A stretch of DNA of 64,000 bases from Streptomyces sp. Y2F8-2 (GTDB lineage: Bacteria; Actinomycetota; Actinomycetes; Streptomycetales; Streptomycetaceae). The stretch is taken from assembly GCF_014905555.1 (NCBI RefSeq), contig NZ_BNGS01000001.1, forward strand, positions 434,001 through 498,000. Direction: 5' to 3'. The notes below the pieces were generated by a model. The model searched no databases, was not told the origin of the DNA, and saw only the letters and a list, made by a program, of their open reading frames with translations. Position numbers and translations under genes: made by a program. This document shows, in pieces, positions 18,372 to 26,192 of this stretch (positions within the stretch are counted from its first letter, which is position 1; the number at the start of each line of letters is the position of its first letter).

Positions 18372-18492
18372 CTGTTCGATGCCATGCCTCGGTCACGACT
18401 GCGTCTCCCTCCGCACTCGGAATTGCACGCGCGGGTTGATGCAGCGGCCGGACATGCGGCAGCGAGCCCCCCTCCCCGACCTTGCGGCTCAT
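18322..18492 (-). CDS. Possible 56-aa upstream ORF overlapping the PBP start
   Basis: An ATG with an excellent AAGGAAG site 5 nt upstream begins MSRKVGEGGSLPHV and runs 56 codons to a TAG that lies inside the PBP reading frame, shifted by one frame. Its Shine-Dalgarno is better than any for the annotated PBP start. It could be a short leader peptide coupled to PBP translation, or the true PBP start separated by a frameshift. I do not recognise it. Confidence 0.35.
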   Translation of the reverse strand: MSRKVGEGGSLPHVRPLHQPARAIPSAEGDAVVTEAWHRTGDRPSQGRPHTGACRG

Positions 18493-18539
18493 CGCGGCTT
18501 CCTTAAATTAGCAGCGACCTTTGTGATGTCCTCGATCAG

Positions 18540-18553
18540 GTACCGGCCGGTAC
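18540..18553. promoter_or_regulatory. 14-bp perfect palindrome between PBP and FmdB genes
   Basis: GTACCGGCCGGTAC is perfectly symmetrical. Just beyond are an AT-rich TTAA/ATATT tract and a GAGATCTC palindrome. All lie in the divergent PBP-FmdB intergenic region (18493-18666), where a regulator could bind. On the minus strand TAATTT is a candidate -10 just before AAGGAAG. No known consensus was matched. Confidence 0.5.
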
Positions 18554-18666
18554 ATGGTCACGGAGAGAATATTAAGGAGATCTCGAGGAGATCGTGCGGC
18601 ATTCACAAAGCGGTGCGGGCGCCGGAAGTCCTGTGATCGCCGGTGAGCGCCCGTTAATCTGTGCAC

Positions 18667-18892
18667 ATGCCACGCTATGAGTACCGCTGCCGTACCTGCG
18701 GCGACACGTTCGAACTGAGCCGTCCCATGGCGGAGTCCTCCGCCCCCGCGAACTGCCCGCAGGGCCACGACGACACGGTGAAGCTGCTGTCCACCGTGGC
18801 GGTGGGCGGCACGGCCTCCGCCCCGGCGCCGGCACCGAGGGCGGGTGGTGGCTCGGGGGGGCGGCTGCTGCGGCGGTGGTTGCTGCGGCTGA
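18667..18892 (+). CDS. FmdB-family zinc-ribbon protein, apparent +1 frameshift in a G7 run
   Basis: Small regulatory-type zinc ribbon protein. The N terminus MPRYEYRCRTCGDTFELSRP and NCPQGHDDTVKLLSTVAVGG match the FmdB/CxxC_CxxC_SSSS family; note the second pair is CPQGH, a common variant. At 18855-18861 there is a run of seven Gs. Read as is, the frame continues for another 100 codons with Arg/Leu-rich, unlikely sequence. With one G less, the frame gives GGCCGGGCCG and stops at TGA 18892, the usual Cys/Gly-rich tail. So the gene either carries a frameshift or the assembly has one extra G. The coordinates given assume the corrected frame. Function of the family is unclear, probably metal-binding. 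Confidence 0.8.
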
Positions 18893-18912
18893 AGGGCCGT
18901 CAGGGGCGGCTG

Positions 18913-19002
18913 CAGCGGGCTGAGATGCCGTCAGCGGCGGCTGCCCCGGGCCGAGGCGCCGTCAGCGGCAGCTACAGCGGGCTGAGATGCCGTCAGCGGC
19001 GG
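18913..19002. repeat. 28-bp direct repeat at the 3' end of the O-methyltransferase gene
   Basis: CAGCGGGCTGAGATGCCGTC plus eight more identical bases occur at 18913-18940 and 18975-19002. A third partial copy (GCCGTCAGCGGC) lies between. The right copy contains the stop codon and last residues of the methyltransferase, so the left copy is a duplicated gene end. Confidence 0.85.
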
Positions 19003-19652
19003 CGGGCCAGGGTCAGGCCGTCCGCGATCGACACCATCACGCTGTCCACCCGCTCGTCCGCCTTCACATGGGCGTTGAAGTCCCTGATCGCCCCGGCGAG
19101 CCCGGTGGCGTCCGGGTCCGTCACGCCGCCGTGGAAGAAGACGTTGTCGACCACCAGCAGGCCGCCGGGGCGCATCCTGGGCACCAGTTCGTCCCAGTAG
19201 GCGGCGTAGTTGTCCTTGTCCGCGTCGATGAACGCCATGTCGATGTGCGGCTCGGACGGCAGCCCCCGCAGGGTCTGAAGCGCGGGGGCGATCCGCAGCT
19301 CGATCCGGTCGGCCACGCCCGCCTTCTCCCACGCCTCCCGCGCGTGCCGCGTCCACTCCTCGGAGACGTCGCAGGTCAGCAGCGTCCCACCGGGCGGCAG
19401 CGCCTGCGCCATGGACAGCGCCGACAGCCCGGTGAAGGTCCCGACCTCGACGATCCGGCGCGCCCCGGTCAGCCGCACCAGGAAGGTCAGGAGCGGCCCC
19501 TGCTCCTCGGCGACCTGCTTGCCGGCCACCAGCGGAAGCTGCGTGTGCGTGACCTCGACGAGCATCCGCTGCACCGGGTCGAGCGGCGGGTTGTGGCCGA
19601 GCATGTACCCGTACAGCTCGTCCGTCAGCGGCGTCCCGTTCCCCTTGGCCAC
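18993..19652 (-). CDS. SAM-dependent O-methyltransferase (class I, Methyltransf_3)
   Basis: Cytoplasmic cation-dependent catechol/caffeoyl-CoA-type O-methyltransferase of 219 aa. The SAM site is IVEVGTFTGLSALSMA near residue 67. The metal-binding/acidic motif is FIDADKDNYAAYWDELVPRM, with VVDNVFFHGGV supplying further ligands. QLPLVAGKQVAEEQG is the conserved N-terminal block. The natural substrate is unknown; the subgroup often acts on catechols or small natural products. It is transcribed in the same direction as the Ter biosynthesis genes but separated by 88 bp, so linkage is uncertain. It starts at ATG. Confidence 0.93.
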   Translation of the reverse strand: MAKGNGTPLTDELYGYMLGHNPPLDPVQRMLVEVTHTQLPLVAGKQVAEEQGPLLTFLVRLTGARRIVEVGTFTGLSALSMAQALPPGGTLLTCDVSEEWTRHAREAWEKAGVADRIELRIAPALQTLRGLPSEPHIDMAFIDADKDNYAAYWDELVPRMRPGGLLVVDNVFFHGGVTDPDATGLAGAIRDFNAHVKADERVDSVMVSIADGLTLARRR

Positions 19653-19740
19653 CCGGCCCTCCTCTGGCTCGGCCCCCGCGACGCCGGGGGTTCCCGCCTC
19701 CCCTCCACCGTAGCCTCGAAGGTCCCCGTGCCGGGACCGG

Positions 19741-20553
19741 TCACGCCTCCTTGGTCGCCTTCAGGAACTCCCGCAGGATCCGCTCCCCGGCCACCACGCC
19801 CCGCTCCGGCAACGCGCCGATCCCGGGGGCCGTCCAGCCGGTGTCGGCCAGTTCGCCGTGGCCCGGGCGCCAGCCGCGGTCCGCGGCGAGCAGCAGGTCG
19901 GCGTCGAGCAGCGAGTCCCCGGCGGCCAGCGTGAGCGTGGCGCCGGTGCGGCGGGCGACCTCGCGCACGGCCGCGCTCTTGGTGAGCGGCTTGGGGACCG
20001 CGTAGATCTTGCGGCCCTGCAGCGACACCGTCCAGCCACGGTTCTCCGCCCAGACGGCCAGTTCCTTCACCCACTCCTCGGGCAGCAGCTCCCGCTCGAC
20101 GACGAGGTAGGCGAACAGGTCCTCCGCGATCCGGTGCTTGCGCACCCAGGCCGGGTCGGCGGTGGCCGCCAGGTGCTCGCGCACCTCGGCCAGCGGCGCG
20201 CATTCGTCCGCCAGCCGGGCCAGCACCGCGGCGTGCCAGTCGTGGTCCGTGACGCCGTCGACGAGCAGATGGCCGCCGTTCGCGCAGATCGCGTACGCCG
20301 GGGTGGGGCCCGGCAGGTTGATGCGCTGGTACTGCTTGCGGGTGCGGGTGGTGGTCGGTACGAACACCGCCCGGTCGCCGAGGTCGGTGAGCAGCCCGGC
20401 CGCGGTCTCGGTCATGTACGACAGCGGCCTGCTCTCGTGGACCTCCACGCACAGCAGCCGGGGCGCCCGCGCGTCCGGCATGGTCAGTGCGAGCGCCGCG
20501 GAGGAGTAGATCAGGGTGCGGTCGAGGTCGCTGGCGACCAGTACGGGGCTCAT
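19741..20553 (-). CDS. HAD-family hydrolase of the Ter-linked biosynthetic module
   Basis: Cytoplasmic HAD phosphatase of 270 aa. Motif I is VASDLDRTLIYSS with the nucleophile/acid Asp pair, and motif IV is TLAAGDSLLDADLL. The cap type resembles Cof/SPP-like enzymes. Its ATG overlaps the stop of the upstream PRTase fusion gene (ATGA), so the two are translationally coupled. In published genome analyses, a HAD phosphatase of this kind accompanies PRTase, TRSP, PELOTA and CitE-like proteins in Ter stress loci, where a nucleotide-like metabolite is predicted. The substrate here is unknown. Confidence 0.88.
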   Translation of the reverse strand: MSPVLVASDLDRTLIYSSAALALTMPDARAPRLLCVEVHESRPLSYMTETAAGLLTDLGDRAVFVPTTTRTRKQYQRINLPGPTPAYAICANGGHLLVDGVTDHDWHAAVLARLADECAPLAEVREHLAATADPAWVRKHRIAEDLFAYLVVERELLPEEWVKELAVWAENRGWTVSLQGRKIYAVPKPLTKSAAVREVARRTGATLTLAAGDSLLDADLLLAADRGWRPGHGELADTGWTAPGIGALPERGVVAGERILREFLKATKEA

Positions 20554-22994
20554 CCGGCCACCGCCTTGCCGTCGGCGCCCGTCGCACCCCGCGTGTACCG
20601 GGGGTGGATCAGCCCCACGCAGGTGTACGGCAGCCCGTCGACCTCCTCCACCGGCACGCCCCGCTGGGCGGCCAGCAGGCGCACATGGTCGAGGTCGGCG
20701 CCGGCCCCGGCGCGGGCCAGGATCTTCCACGGCACCCTGCGCAGCAGCACGCGCGTGGTCTCGCCGACGCCCGGCTTGACCAGGTTCACGTCGTGGATGC
20801 CGTACTCCTCGCTGATGCGCTCCACGGCCGCCCAGCCCTCCCAGGTCGGCGTGCGGTCACCGGCCAGCAGTTCCTTGGCCTGGAGATCGACCGCCTCCTC
20901 GACCTCGGTGAAGCGGGCCGAGACGGCGTCGAGGAAGGCCACCGAGACATCGGCCCCCGCCAGCTCGCGGTAGAACTTGGCGCCGTGGTAGTCGTGCGGG
21001 CCGATCAGGTCGGCGCGCAGCACCGTGCGCGAGATCAGGCCGGAGACCGTGGAGTTGAGGCAGGCGGACGGGATGAGGAAGTCCTCCCGGGTGCCGTACG
21101 TCCGCACGCACGAGCCCGGGTCGGCGAGCACCGCGATCTCCGGGTCGAAGCCGGTGATGCCGTCGGACGCCTCGAACTCCCTGATCGCCTCGGCGAGTTC
21201 CCGAGTGATGGCGCCCTTTCCGGTCCAGCCGTCGACGAAGACGACGTCGCTCGGGTCGTGGCGGTCGGCGAGGTAGCGCAGCGCGTTGGCGTCGATGCCG
21301 CGGCCGCGCACGATGGACACCGCGTAGTGCGGCAGGTCCAGGCCGTGCCGGTGCCGGGCCCAGCGGCGCATGAGGACCCCGACGGGGGTGCCGGCGCGGG
21401 CCAGGGAGACCAGGACGGGGCGCGGCGACCGTTCGGCGAGGACCGTCTCGGTGACCACGCCGACGGCCTGCGCCAGGCGGGCGGCCGAGGCCTCGAGGGC
21501 CGCGTGGAACAGCTCCTGGTACTGCTCGCTCGGCTGGTACTCCACCGGCAGCGACTCCGCGTAGTGCGCGCCGCCGCTCTGGATGGCCTCCTCGCGCTCC
21601 TCGGTCGGCGCCTCCAGGGTGACGTCCGAGAGGTCCTGGAGCAGCCAGCCGACCTCGTCGGGCGCGTACGAGGAGAAGGCGGGGCCGCGGAGGGGCTCGG
21701 GCAGCATGGCGGAACTTTCTGACGAGGCGGCGACGGGCGGGGGCGGCGCGGGGACGTAGGCGGGGACCACCGCGAGCAGGACGTGCGGGGTGTGCGCGGC
21801 GAGCCGGTCCAGGAGCCCGCCGGGGGCGTGCAGTCGGGGGGTGTCGGCCACCGAGTCCACGACCGCGACGACGGCGTCGAAGCCGGCGCCCGCCACGTTG
21901 TAGGCGTAGCGCTCGCCGGGGCCGTCGGCCGGGTCGTCGTGCGCGGGGAACACGATGCGGGTGCGTATCGCGTAGCCGGGGTCGTCGACCGCGAGGACGG
22001 GCGAACGGGTGGTGGTGGAGTAGCGGATCTCGGCGGGCACCGTCTCCTCCAGCTCGCGGGCGAGCCTGAGCGGCGCGTACATCAGCTCCTCGAAGCCGAG
22101 TACGAGGACACGGCGGGCGCCCGCGGGCAGTGCCCGGGCGAGCCGCGCCGCCATCGCGGGCAGTGCGCGCTCGAGGCGGGAGCGGTGCTCGGGGGTGAAA
22201 CCGTGCCGTCCGCCGTCGGGCAGCCCGTGGGGCCAGCCGAGGTCGACGCGGGTGATCGTCCCGTGGGCCTCTTCGTGGCGCACGGGCGTCTCGTGCCGGG
22301 CGACCAGCTCCTGCCCCTTCTCCAGGACGCCCTCGGGCAGCTTCACCGTGCCCGAGGCCGCGGCCACCAGGTCCACGCGGGCGCCGATCTGCTGGGCGAA
22401 GTCCTCGAGCCGGCCCAGATCGGCGGGCGAGCGCAGGTCGACCAGGGCGACGACGACGTACCGCTCGCGCGGGTACCGCTCGTGCAGGTCGCGGATCGTG
22501 TTCATGACGGTGTTGCCGGTGGAGAACTCGTCGTCGACCAGGACGAGCGGGCCGTCGCCCGCCAGCAGCGCCGGGTCTTGCGGGAGCAGCAGGTGCGAGG
22601 TGGCGTGGGAGTGGGACTCCTCGAAACCGCCGGCGCGGGCGACGCCCTCGACGGGGCGGCGGGTGGAGTGCAGGTAGGGCACCGGGCCGAGGCCGTCCGC
22701 GACGGAGTGACCGAGTCCGGTGGCCGTCTCCGCGTACCCGAGGACGACCGCGTGGTCCGCGTCCTCCTCCCCCAGCAGGTCCCGCACCCGCCGGCCGAGC
22801 GCCACCCCGTGGCCGTGGACGACGGACGGGAGTTGCGGGACGTGCTTGCCCAGCACGTTGGAGACGAGCAGGTGCGCCCGCTTGGGGTTGCGGCGCAGCG
22901 CGAGCCCCAGCAGCTGCGTCAACCGCTCGTCGCCGACGAGTTCGACCCCGAGCCGCTCGGCGACCCAGGTCCCGGACCAGACCACGTTCTTCAT
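20550..22994 (-). CDS. Four-domain PRTase_2-TRSP-StiP/PRTase_1-PELOTA fusion protein (Ter module)
   Basis: Protein of 814 aa. The N-terminal phosphoribosyltransferase domain (1-260) has the PRPP loop VLVDDEFSTGNT at 151-162. A TRSP domain follows (~265-415). A Pro/Ala/Ser linker (412-430) leads to the second half, which has SLARAGTPVGVLM and VVFVDGWTGKGAITREL, resembling the StiP/PRTase_1 domain. The last ~90 residues, ending YTCVGLIHPRYTRG, match a PELOTA-type RNA-binding domain. In many bacteria the halves are separate genes; here no stop codon separates them. An internal ATG (residue 430) could allow a second start. The start ATG has GAAGGAA close upstream; an in-frame GTG overlaps the stop of the lyase gene. 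Role: presumed synthesis of a phosphoribosyl-linked metabolite; inferred. Confidence 0.85.
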   Translation of the reverse strand: MKNVVWSGTWVAERLGVELVGDERLTQLLGLALRRNPKRAHLLVSNVLGKHVPQLPSVVHGHGVALGRRVRDLLGEEDADHAVVLGYAETATGLGHSVADGLGPVPYLHSTRRPVEGVARAGGFEESHSHATSHLLLPQDPALLAGDGPLVLVDDEFSTGNTVMNTIRDLHERYPRERYVVVALVDLRSPADLGRLEDFAQQIGARVDLVAAASGTVKLPEGVLEKGQELVARHETPVRHEEAHGTITRVDLGWPHGLPDGGRHGFTPEHRSRLERALPAMAARLARALPAGARRVLVLGFEELMYAPLRLARELEETVPAEIRYSTTTRSPVLAVDDPGYAIRTRIVFPAHDDPADGPGERYAYNVAGAGFDAVVAVVDSVADTPRLHAPGGLLDRLAAHTPHVLLAVVPAYVPAPPPPVAASSESSAMLPEPLRGPAFSSYAPDEVGWLLQDLSDVTLEAPTEEREEAIQSGGAHYAESLPVEYQPSEQYQELFHAALEASAARLAQAVGVVTETVLAERSPRPVLVSLARAGTPVGVLMRRWARHRHGLDLPHYAVSIVRGRGIDANALRYLADRHDPSDVVFVDGWTGKGAITRELAEAIREFEASDGITGFDPEIAVLADPGSCVRTYGTREDFLIPSACLNSTVSGLISRTVLRADLIGPHDYHGAKFYRELAGADVSVAFLDAVSARFTEVEEAVDLQAKELLAGDRTPTWEGWAAVERISEEYGIHDVNLVKPGVGETTRVLLRRVPWKILARAGAGADLDHVRLLAAQRGVPVEEVDGLPYTCVGLIHPRYTRGATGADGKAVAG

Positions 22995-23011
22995 CGATTC
23001 CTTCACGGCTG

Positions 23012-24178
23012 TCACTGCGGCAGCCCGGCTGCCAGCAGCTCGACGAAGCCGACGTTCTCGTTGGCGACGCCGAAGACCTCGGCGCGCCGCAGGGTGCGCT
23101 CGGCCCAGGCGCGGTGCGGCTTCACCTCGTTCATCTTGTTGGTGTACGCCGAGCGCAGGACCCCGCCGCCGAGTCGCTCGGGCCGCAGGATGTCCTGGGC
23201 GTCGCTGTACTCCTCGTGGCTGACGACCGACAGCGCGTGCACGGGCATCACGTGCGAGGGGTGGATGCAGGTCTTGCCGAGCAGGCCGTTGGCGCGGTCG
23301 AGGGAGATCTCGCGCAGCAGCCCGTCCATGTCGTGCTCGATCAGCGTCTCGCGCAGTTCCTCGACGTGGCCCTCGAGGAAGGGGCTGCGGCGCAACTGCG
23401 GCTTGAACATGCGCTCCTGGACCCGGAAGTACTCCCACACGGGCCCGGTCACCGTGAACCCGGTGCCGTCGGCCCGGCCGAGGACGTTGACGACGTCGGC
23501 GATCACGGAGGCGACGATCTGGACGTCGTAGGCGGTCATGTCGGGGGCCCGGCGCAGGCCGTACGAGGAGCAGAAGTCGGTGACGCCGAGGCGCAGCGCG
23601 AGGACGCGGTCGCGCCACTTGTCGACCGTGCGGAAGATGCCGTCCAGGGTCTCCCGGCGAGACTCCAGGTAGAGCAGGTCGGGCGACTCCAGGACGGGCA
23701 TGGCGAACAGGCGGCGCCCGCTCGCCGTCTCGGCCGCGGTGAGCGCCTCCAGGAAGGGGACGCCGCGTTCCTCGGTGAACTTGGGCAGCACGAAGCCGGA
23801 CAGCAGCCGGACGGCCGGGCCGAGGCGGGCGACCAGGTCCGGGATCTGCTCCGGGACGCGGACGCGGACGAAGAGGAGCGGCAGTTCCGCGTCCCCGCCC
23901 GATGCGAGGTCGGTGAACTGCCGGACCAGGTTCTCCTCCGCGGGCACGACGTCCGCGTCGTCGATGGAGTCCTCCAGGCACAGCACCATGGAGACGACAC
24001 CGCGGGCCGCCTGCTTGACCACGTCGTCGGCCAGGTGCGGGCGGGTCGCCGGACTGTAGAGGGTGGCGCCGAGGGCCGCCGCGAGAACGGGGGCCGGCGA
24101 GTCGGCGGTGAAGACGGCCGGCTCGCGGTAGAAGAGACGCTTCCGCTCCTCAGGGGCGATGTGCCCGAAATGACGCAT
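23012..24178 (-). CDS. HpcH/HpaI aldolase / citrate-lyase β-like protein (Ter module)
   Basis: Cytoplasmic TIM-barrel lyase of 388 aa, CitE-like. Visible are SMVLCLEDSIDDADV with acidic metal ligands, LFVRVR (Arg near the CoA/acid site), AMPVLESPDLLY with the metal Glu, and GKTCIHPSHV, characteristic of CitE-like proteins. Members in Ter loci are predicted to make or break a C-C bond in the unknown metabolite. GGGGGAG lies 7 nt before the ATG. It is the first gene of the minus-strand unit running to the HAD gene and lies divergent from the TerD-domain gene at 24.4 kb. Confidence 0.9.
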   Translation of the reverse strand: MRHFGHIAPEERKRLFYREPAVFTADSPAPVLAAALGATLYSPATRPHLADDVVKQAARGVVSMVLCLEDSIDDADVVPAEENLVRQFTDLASGGDAELPLLFVRVRVPEQIPDLVARLGPAVRLLSGFVLPKFTEERGVPFLEALTAAETASGRRLFAMPVLESPDLLYLESRRETLDGIFRTVDKWRDRVLALRLGVTDFCSSYGLRRAPDMTAYDVQIVASVIADVVNVLGRADGTGFTVTGPVWEYFRVQERMFKPQLRRSPFLEGHVEELRETLIEHDMDGLLREISLDRANGLLGKTCIHPSHVMPVHALSVVSHEEYSDAQDILRPERLGGGVLRSAYTNKMNEVKPHRAWAERTLRRAEVFGVANENVGFVELLAAGLPQ

Positions 24179-24358
24179 ATGACTCCCCCGTGATGCAGGA
24201 CTGCCCGGAAAGACGTGGCCGGTAATAGTACGTACAACTCCGTGTCATGGGTTCCCCTCGGGCATGAAGTTCAGGTAACTCGGCCGTGTCGACGCACGTG
24301 CGGAGAACATGCGGACGGATGGCCCCCGCGTTGTCGTGACCAGGACGGAGAGGGCAGG

Positions 24359-25264
24359 ATGACGGGCATGACGCACGCGATGGTGAAGGGGTCGAACGTA
24401 CTGCTCGAGGCCACGGCGGTACGGGCGGTGCTGCGCTGGGCGCCGGGGCAGGGCGTGCCCGAGGTCGACGCCTCGGCGCTGCTCCTGGGTTCCGACGGTC
24501 GTGTGCGGTCCGACGAGGACTTCGTCTTCTACAACCAGCCCCGGCATCCGTCCGGGAAGGTCCGGCTGCTCGGGAAGAAACGGGAGACGGACGGGCTGAC
24601 CGACACCATCCAGACGGACCTGGCGGGTGTCGAGCCGGGGGTGGGGCGGATCCTGCTGGTCGCCTCGGCGGACGACGTCACGTTCGACCGGGTGCGAGGG
24701 CTGCGCATCCTGCTGTACGACGCGGGGGTCCTGGAGGGGGAGCCGCTGGCGTACTTCGACGTCAAGCCGGAGACGGGCGCGGAGACGGCGCTGATCTGCG
24801 GGGAGCTGTACCGGCGGGGGGAGGACTGGAAGTTCCGGGCGCTGGGTGAGGGATACACCAACGGGCTGAAGGGCCTCGCGAACGACTTCGGCATCTCGGT
24901 GGACGAGTCGGAGGAGGCGGCGGCGGCTCCTGCGCCGGAGGTGCCGGTTCCTGCGCCGGAGGTGCCGGTTCCTGCGCCGGAGGTGCCGGTTCCCGCGGCG
25001 GAGGGGTCGGTGCCGTTGCCGCCGGAGCAGCCGGTGGGGGCGCCTGCGGCGTACGGGTATCCGGCGGAGGCGGGGACCGCGGCTGTGGCTGCGCCTGCGA
25101 CTGCCCCGGTGCAGCCCGCTTACGGGTATCCGCAGCCGGCGTACGGGTATCCGCAGACTGCGCCGGTGCCCGCGTACGGCTATCCGCAGACGGCACTGCC
25201 GGTGCCGGACCCCGACTTCAAGCTGCCGCCGCAGGGGCCGCAGTTCATCGGGCGCCAGGGTTAG
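24359..25264 (+). CDS. TerD-domain stress protein with Pro-rich tail
   Basis: Cytoplasmic 301-aa protein. Residues ~5-185 are a TerD domain ([65 protein letters not shown]). Calcium-binding acids of the family are only partly present. The tail has three APEVPVP repeats, then four to five AYGYPQ-like repeats, a low-complexity segment typical of protein-protein or phase-separating regions. The ATG follows GGAGAGGGCAGG. Divergent from the lyase gene. Ter proteins respond to oxidative, phage or metal stress in other bacteria. Confidence 0.9.
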   Translation: MTGMTHAMVKGSNVLLEATAVRAVLRWAPGQGVPEVDASALLLGSDGRVRSDEDFVFYNQPRHPSGKVRLLGKKRETDGLTDTIQTDLAGVEPGVGRILLVASADDVTFDRVRGLRILLYDAGVLEGEPLAYFDVKPETGAETALICGELYRRGEDWKFRALGEGYTNGLKGLANDFGISVDESEEAAAAPAPEVPVPAPEVPVPAPEVPVPAAEGSVPLPPEQPVGAPAAYGYPAEAGTAAVAAPATAPVQPAYGYPQPAYGYPQTAPVPAYGYPQTALPVPDPDFKLPPQGPQFIGRQG

Positions 25265-25351
25265 GCGCTCCCGGCGGCTCCGGTTTCCCGGGGAGGCACG
25301 ACTGCCCGCGGCCACGACGGCTGACGCTTGCCCGCAGCCCACGTACGACGG

Positions 25352-26083
25352 CTACGCCTTGGTCTTGTAGCCGCGGCCCCACTGCAGGCCCCAGCCGTAC
25401 AGGCGGTCCAGCTCTGCCTGGAAGCCGTAGACGAACCTCACCTCCCGGCGGACGATGATCTCGCCCTTGACGTTCTCGATGAGGACGACCGCGCAGGAGC
25501 GGGCCTGGGGGTGGCGTTCGTCGAGGCCGATCTCGATGCGGGGGCCGCTGCTCGGGTAGAGCGTGACGTGGGCGTGGGTACGGTCGAACGCCGGCGTCTG
25601 GTCGTAGATGTAGACGAAGATCAGCAGCCGCTTGAAGTCGTCCCGGTGGTCGAGGTTGACGAAGATCGTCTCACCGGAGCCGGAGCCGAACCGGTCGTCG
25701 CCGCTCAGCTTGATGTACGGCGGGTCGTTGAGCTCCCCGTAGAAGCTGCCCAGCGGCTGCACCACGCCCTTCGTGCCGTCGCTCAGCTCGTACAGGCACC
25801 CCAGGTCGAGGTCCACGTTGACCATGCTCTGGGTGTGCGCCTGCACGACCTCGGGGGTGAAGAACCGCAGCGGGTTGCGGAGCAGGCTGCCGCGCTCGGG
25901 GCCGCCTATGTCGGACGTCCGCATGCGCCACGAAAGGTTGATGCGCAGGTTGCCGCTCGCCGCGCCCTGCTTGGTGAGCGAGACCCGGTGGTGCCGCTTG
26001 GTCAGTTCGATCGCGTTGGTCGCCGCGCTGCCCGAGTCGAAGTCCGTCGCCCGCGCGCGCCACACGCCGTCCCAGAAACCCAT
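25352..26083 (-). CDS. TerD/TerA-like stress protein
   Basis: Protein of 243 aa related to the TerA branch. The fold's β-strand pattern is visible in IELTKRHHRVSLTKQG, NLRINLSWRM, VDLDLGCLYELSDGTKGVVQPLG, DDRFGSGSGETIFVNL and LIFVYIYDQT. The LDLGCLYEL and DDRxGSGSGE segments place the usual Ca2+ ligands, which are conserved here. The ATG (MGFWDGVW) was preferred over a GTG five codons upstream because AGGGGG then sits at the right distance. Same strand as the TerC-like gene but downstream of a terminator, so probably a separate transcript. Confidence 0.88.
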   Translation of the reverse strand: MGFWDGVWRARATDFDSGSAATNAIELTKRHHRVSLTKQGAASGNLRINLSWRMRTSDIGGPERGSLLRNPLRFFTPEVVQAHTQSMVNVDLDLGCLYELSDGTKGVVQPLGSFYGELNDPPYIKLSGDDRFGSGSGETIFVNLDHRDDFKRLLIFVYIYDQTPAFDRTHAHVTLYPSSGPRIEIGLDERHPQARSCAVVLIENVKGEIIVRREVRFVYGFQAELDRLYGWGLQWGRGYKTKA

Positions 26084-26124
26084 GCCCGCCCCCTGCACCT
26101 ACACGTCCCACCGGTTCCACAGCC

Positions 26125-26165
26125 GCGGGGCGGCCGCCGAGGACGCCTCCTCGCGACCGCCCCGC
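26125..26165 (-). terminator. Two-part hairpin terminator after the TerC-like gene
   Basis: Outer arms GCGGGGCGG and CCGCCCCGC enclose an inner stem CGAGGA-cgcc-TCCTCG. It lies 28 nt beyond the stop codon, on the minus strand. Confidence 0.75.
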
Positions 26166-26192
26166 ACAGAGCGTTCCTCGCCCCGCGTCCCA

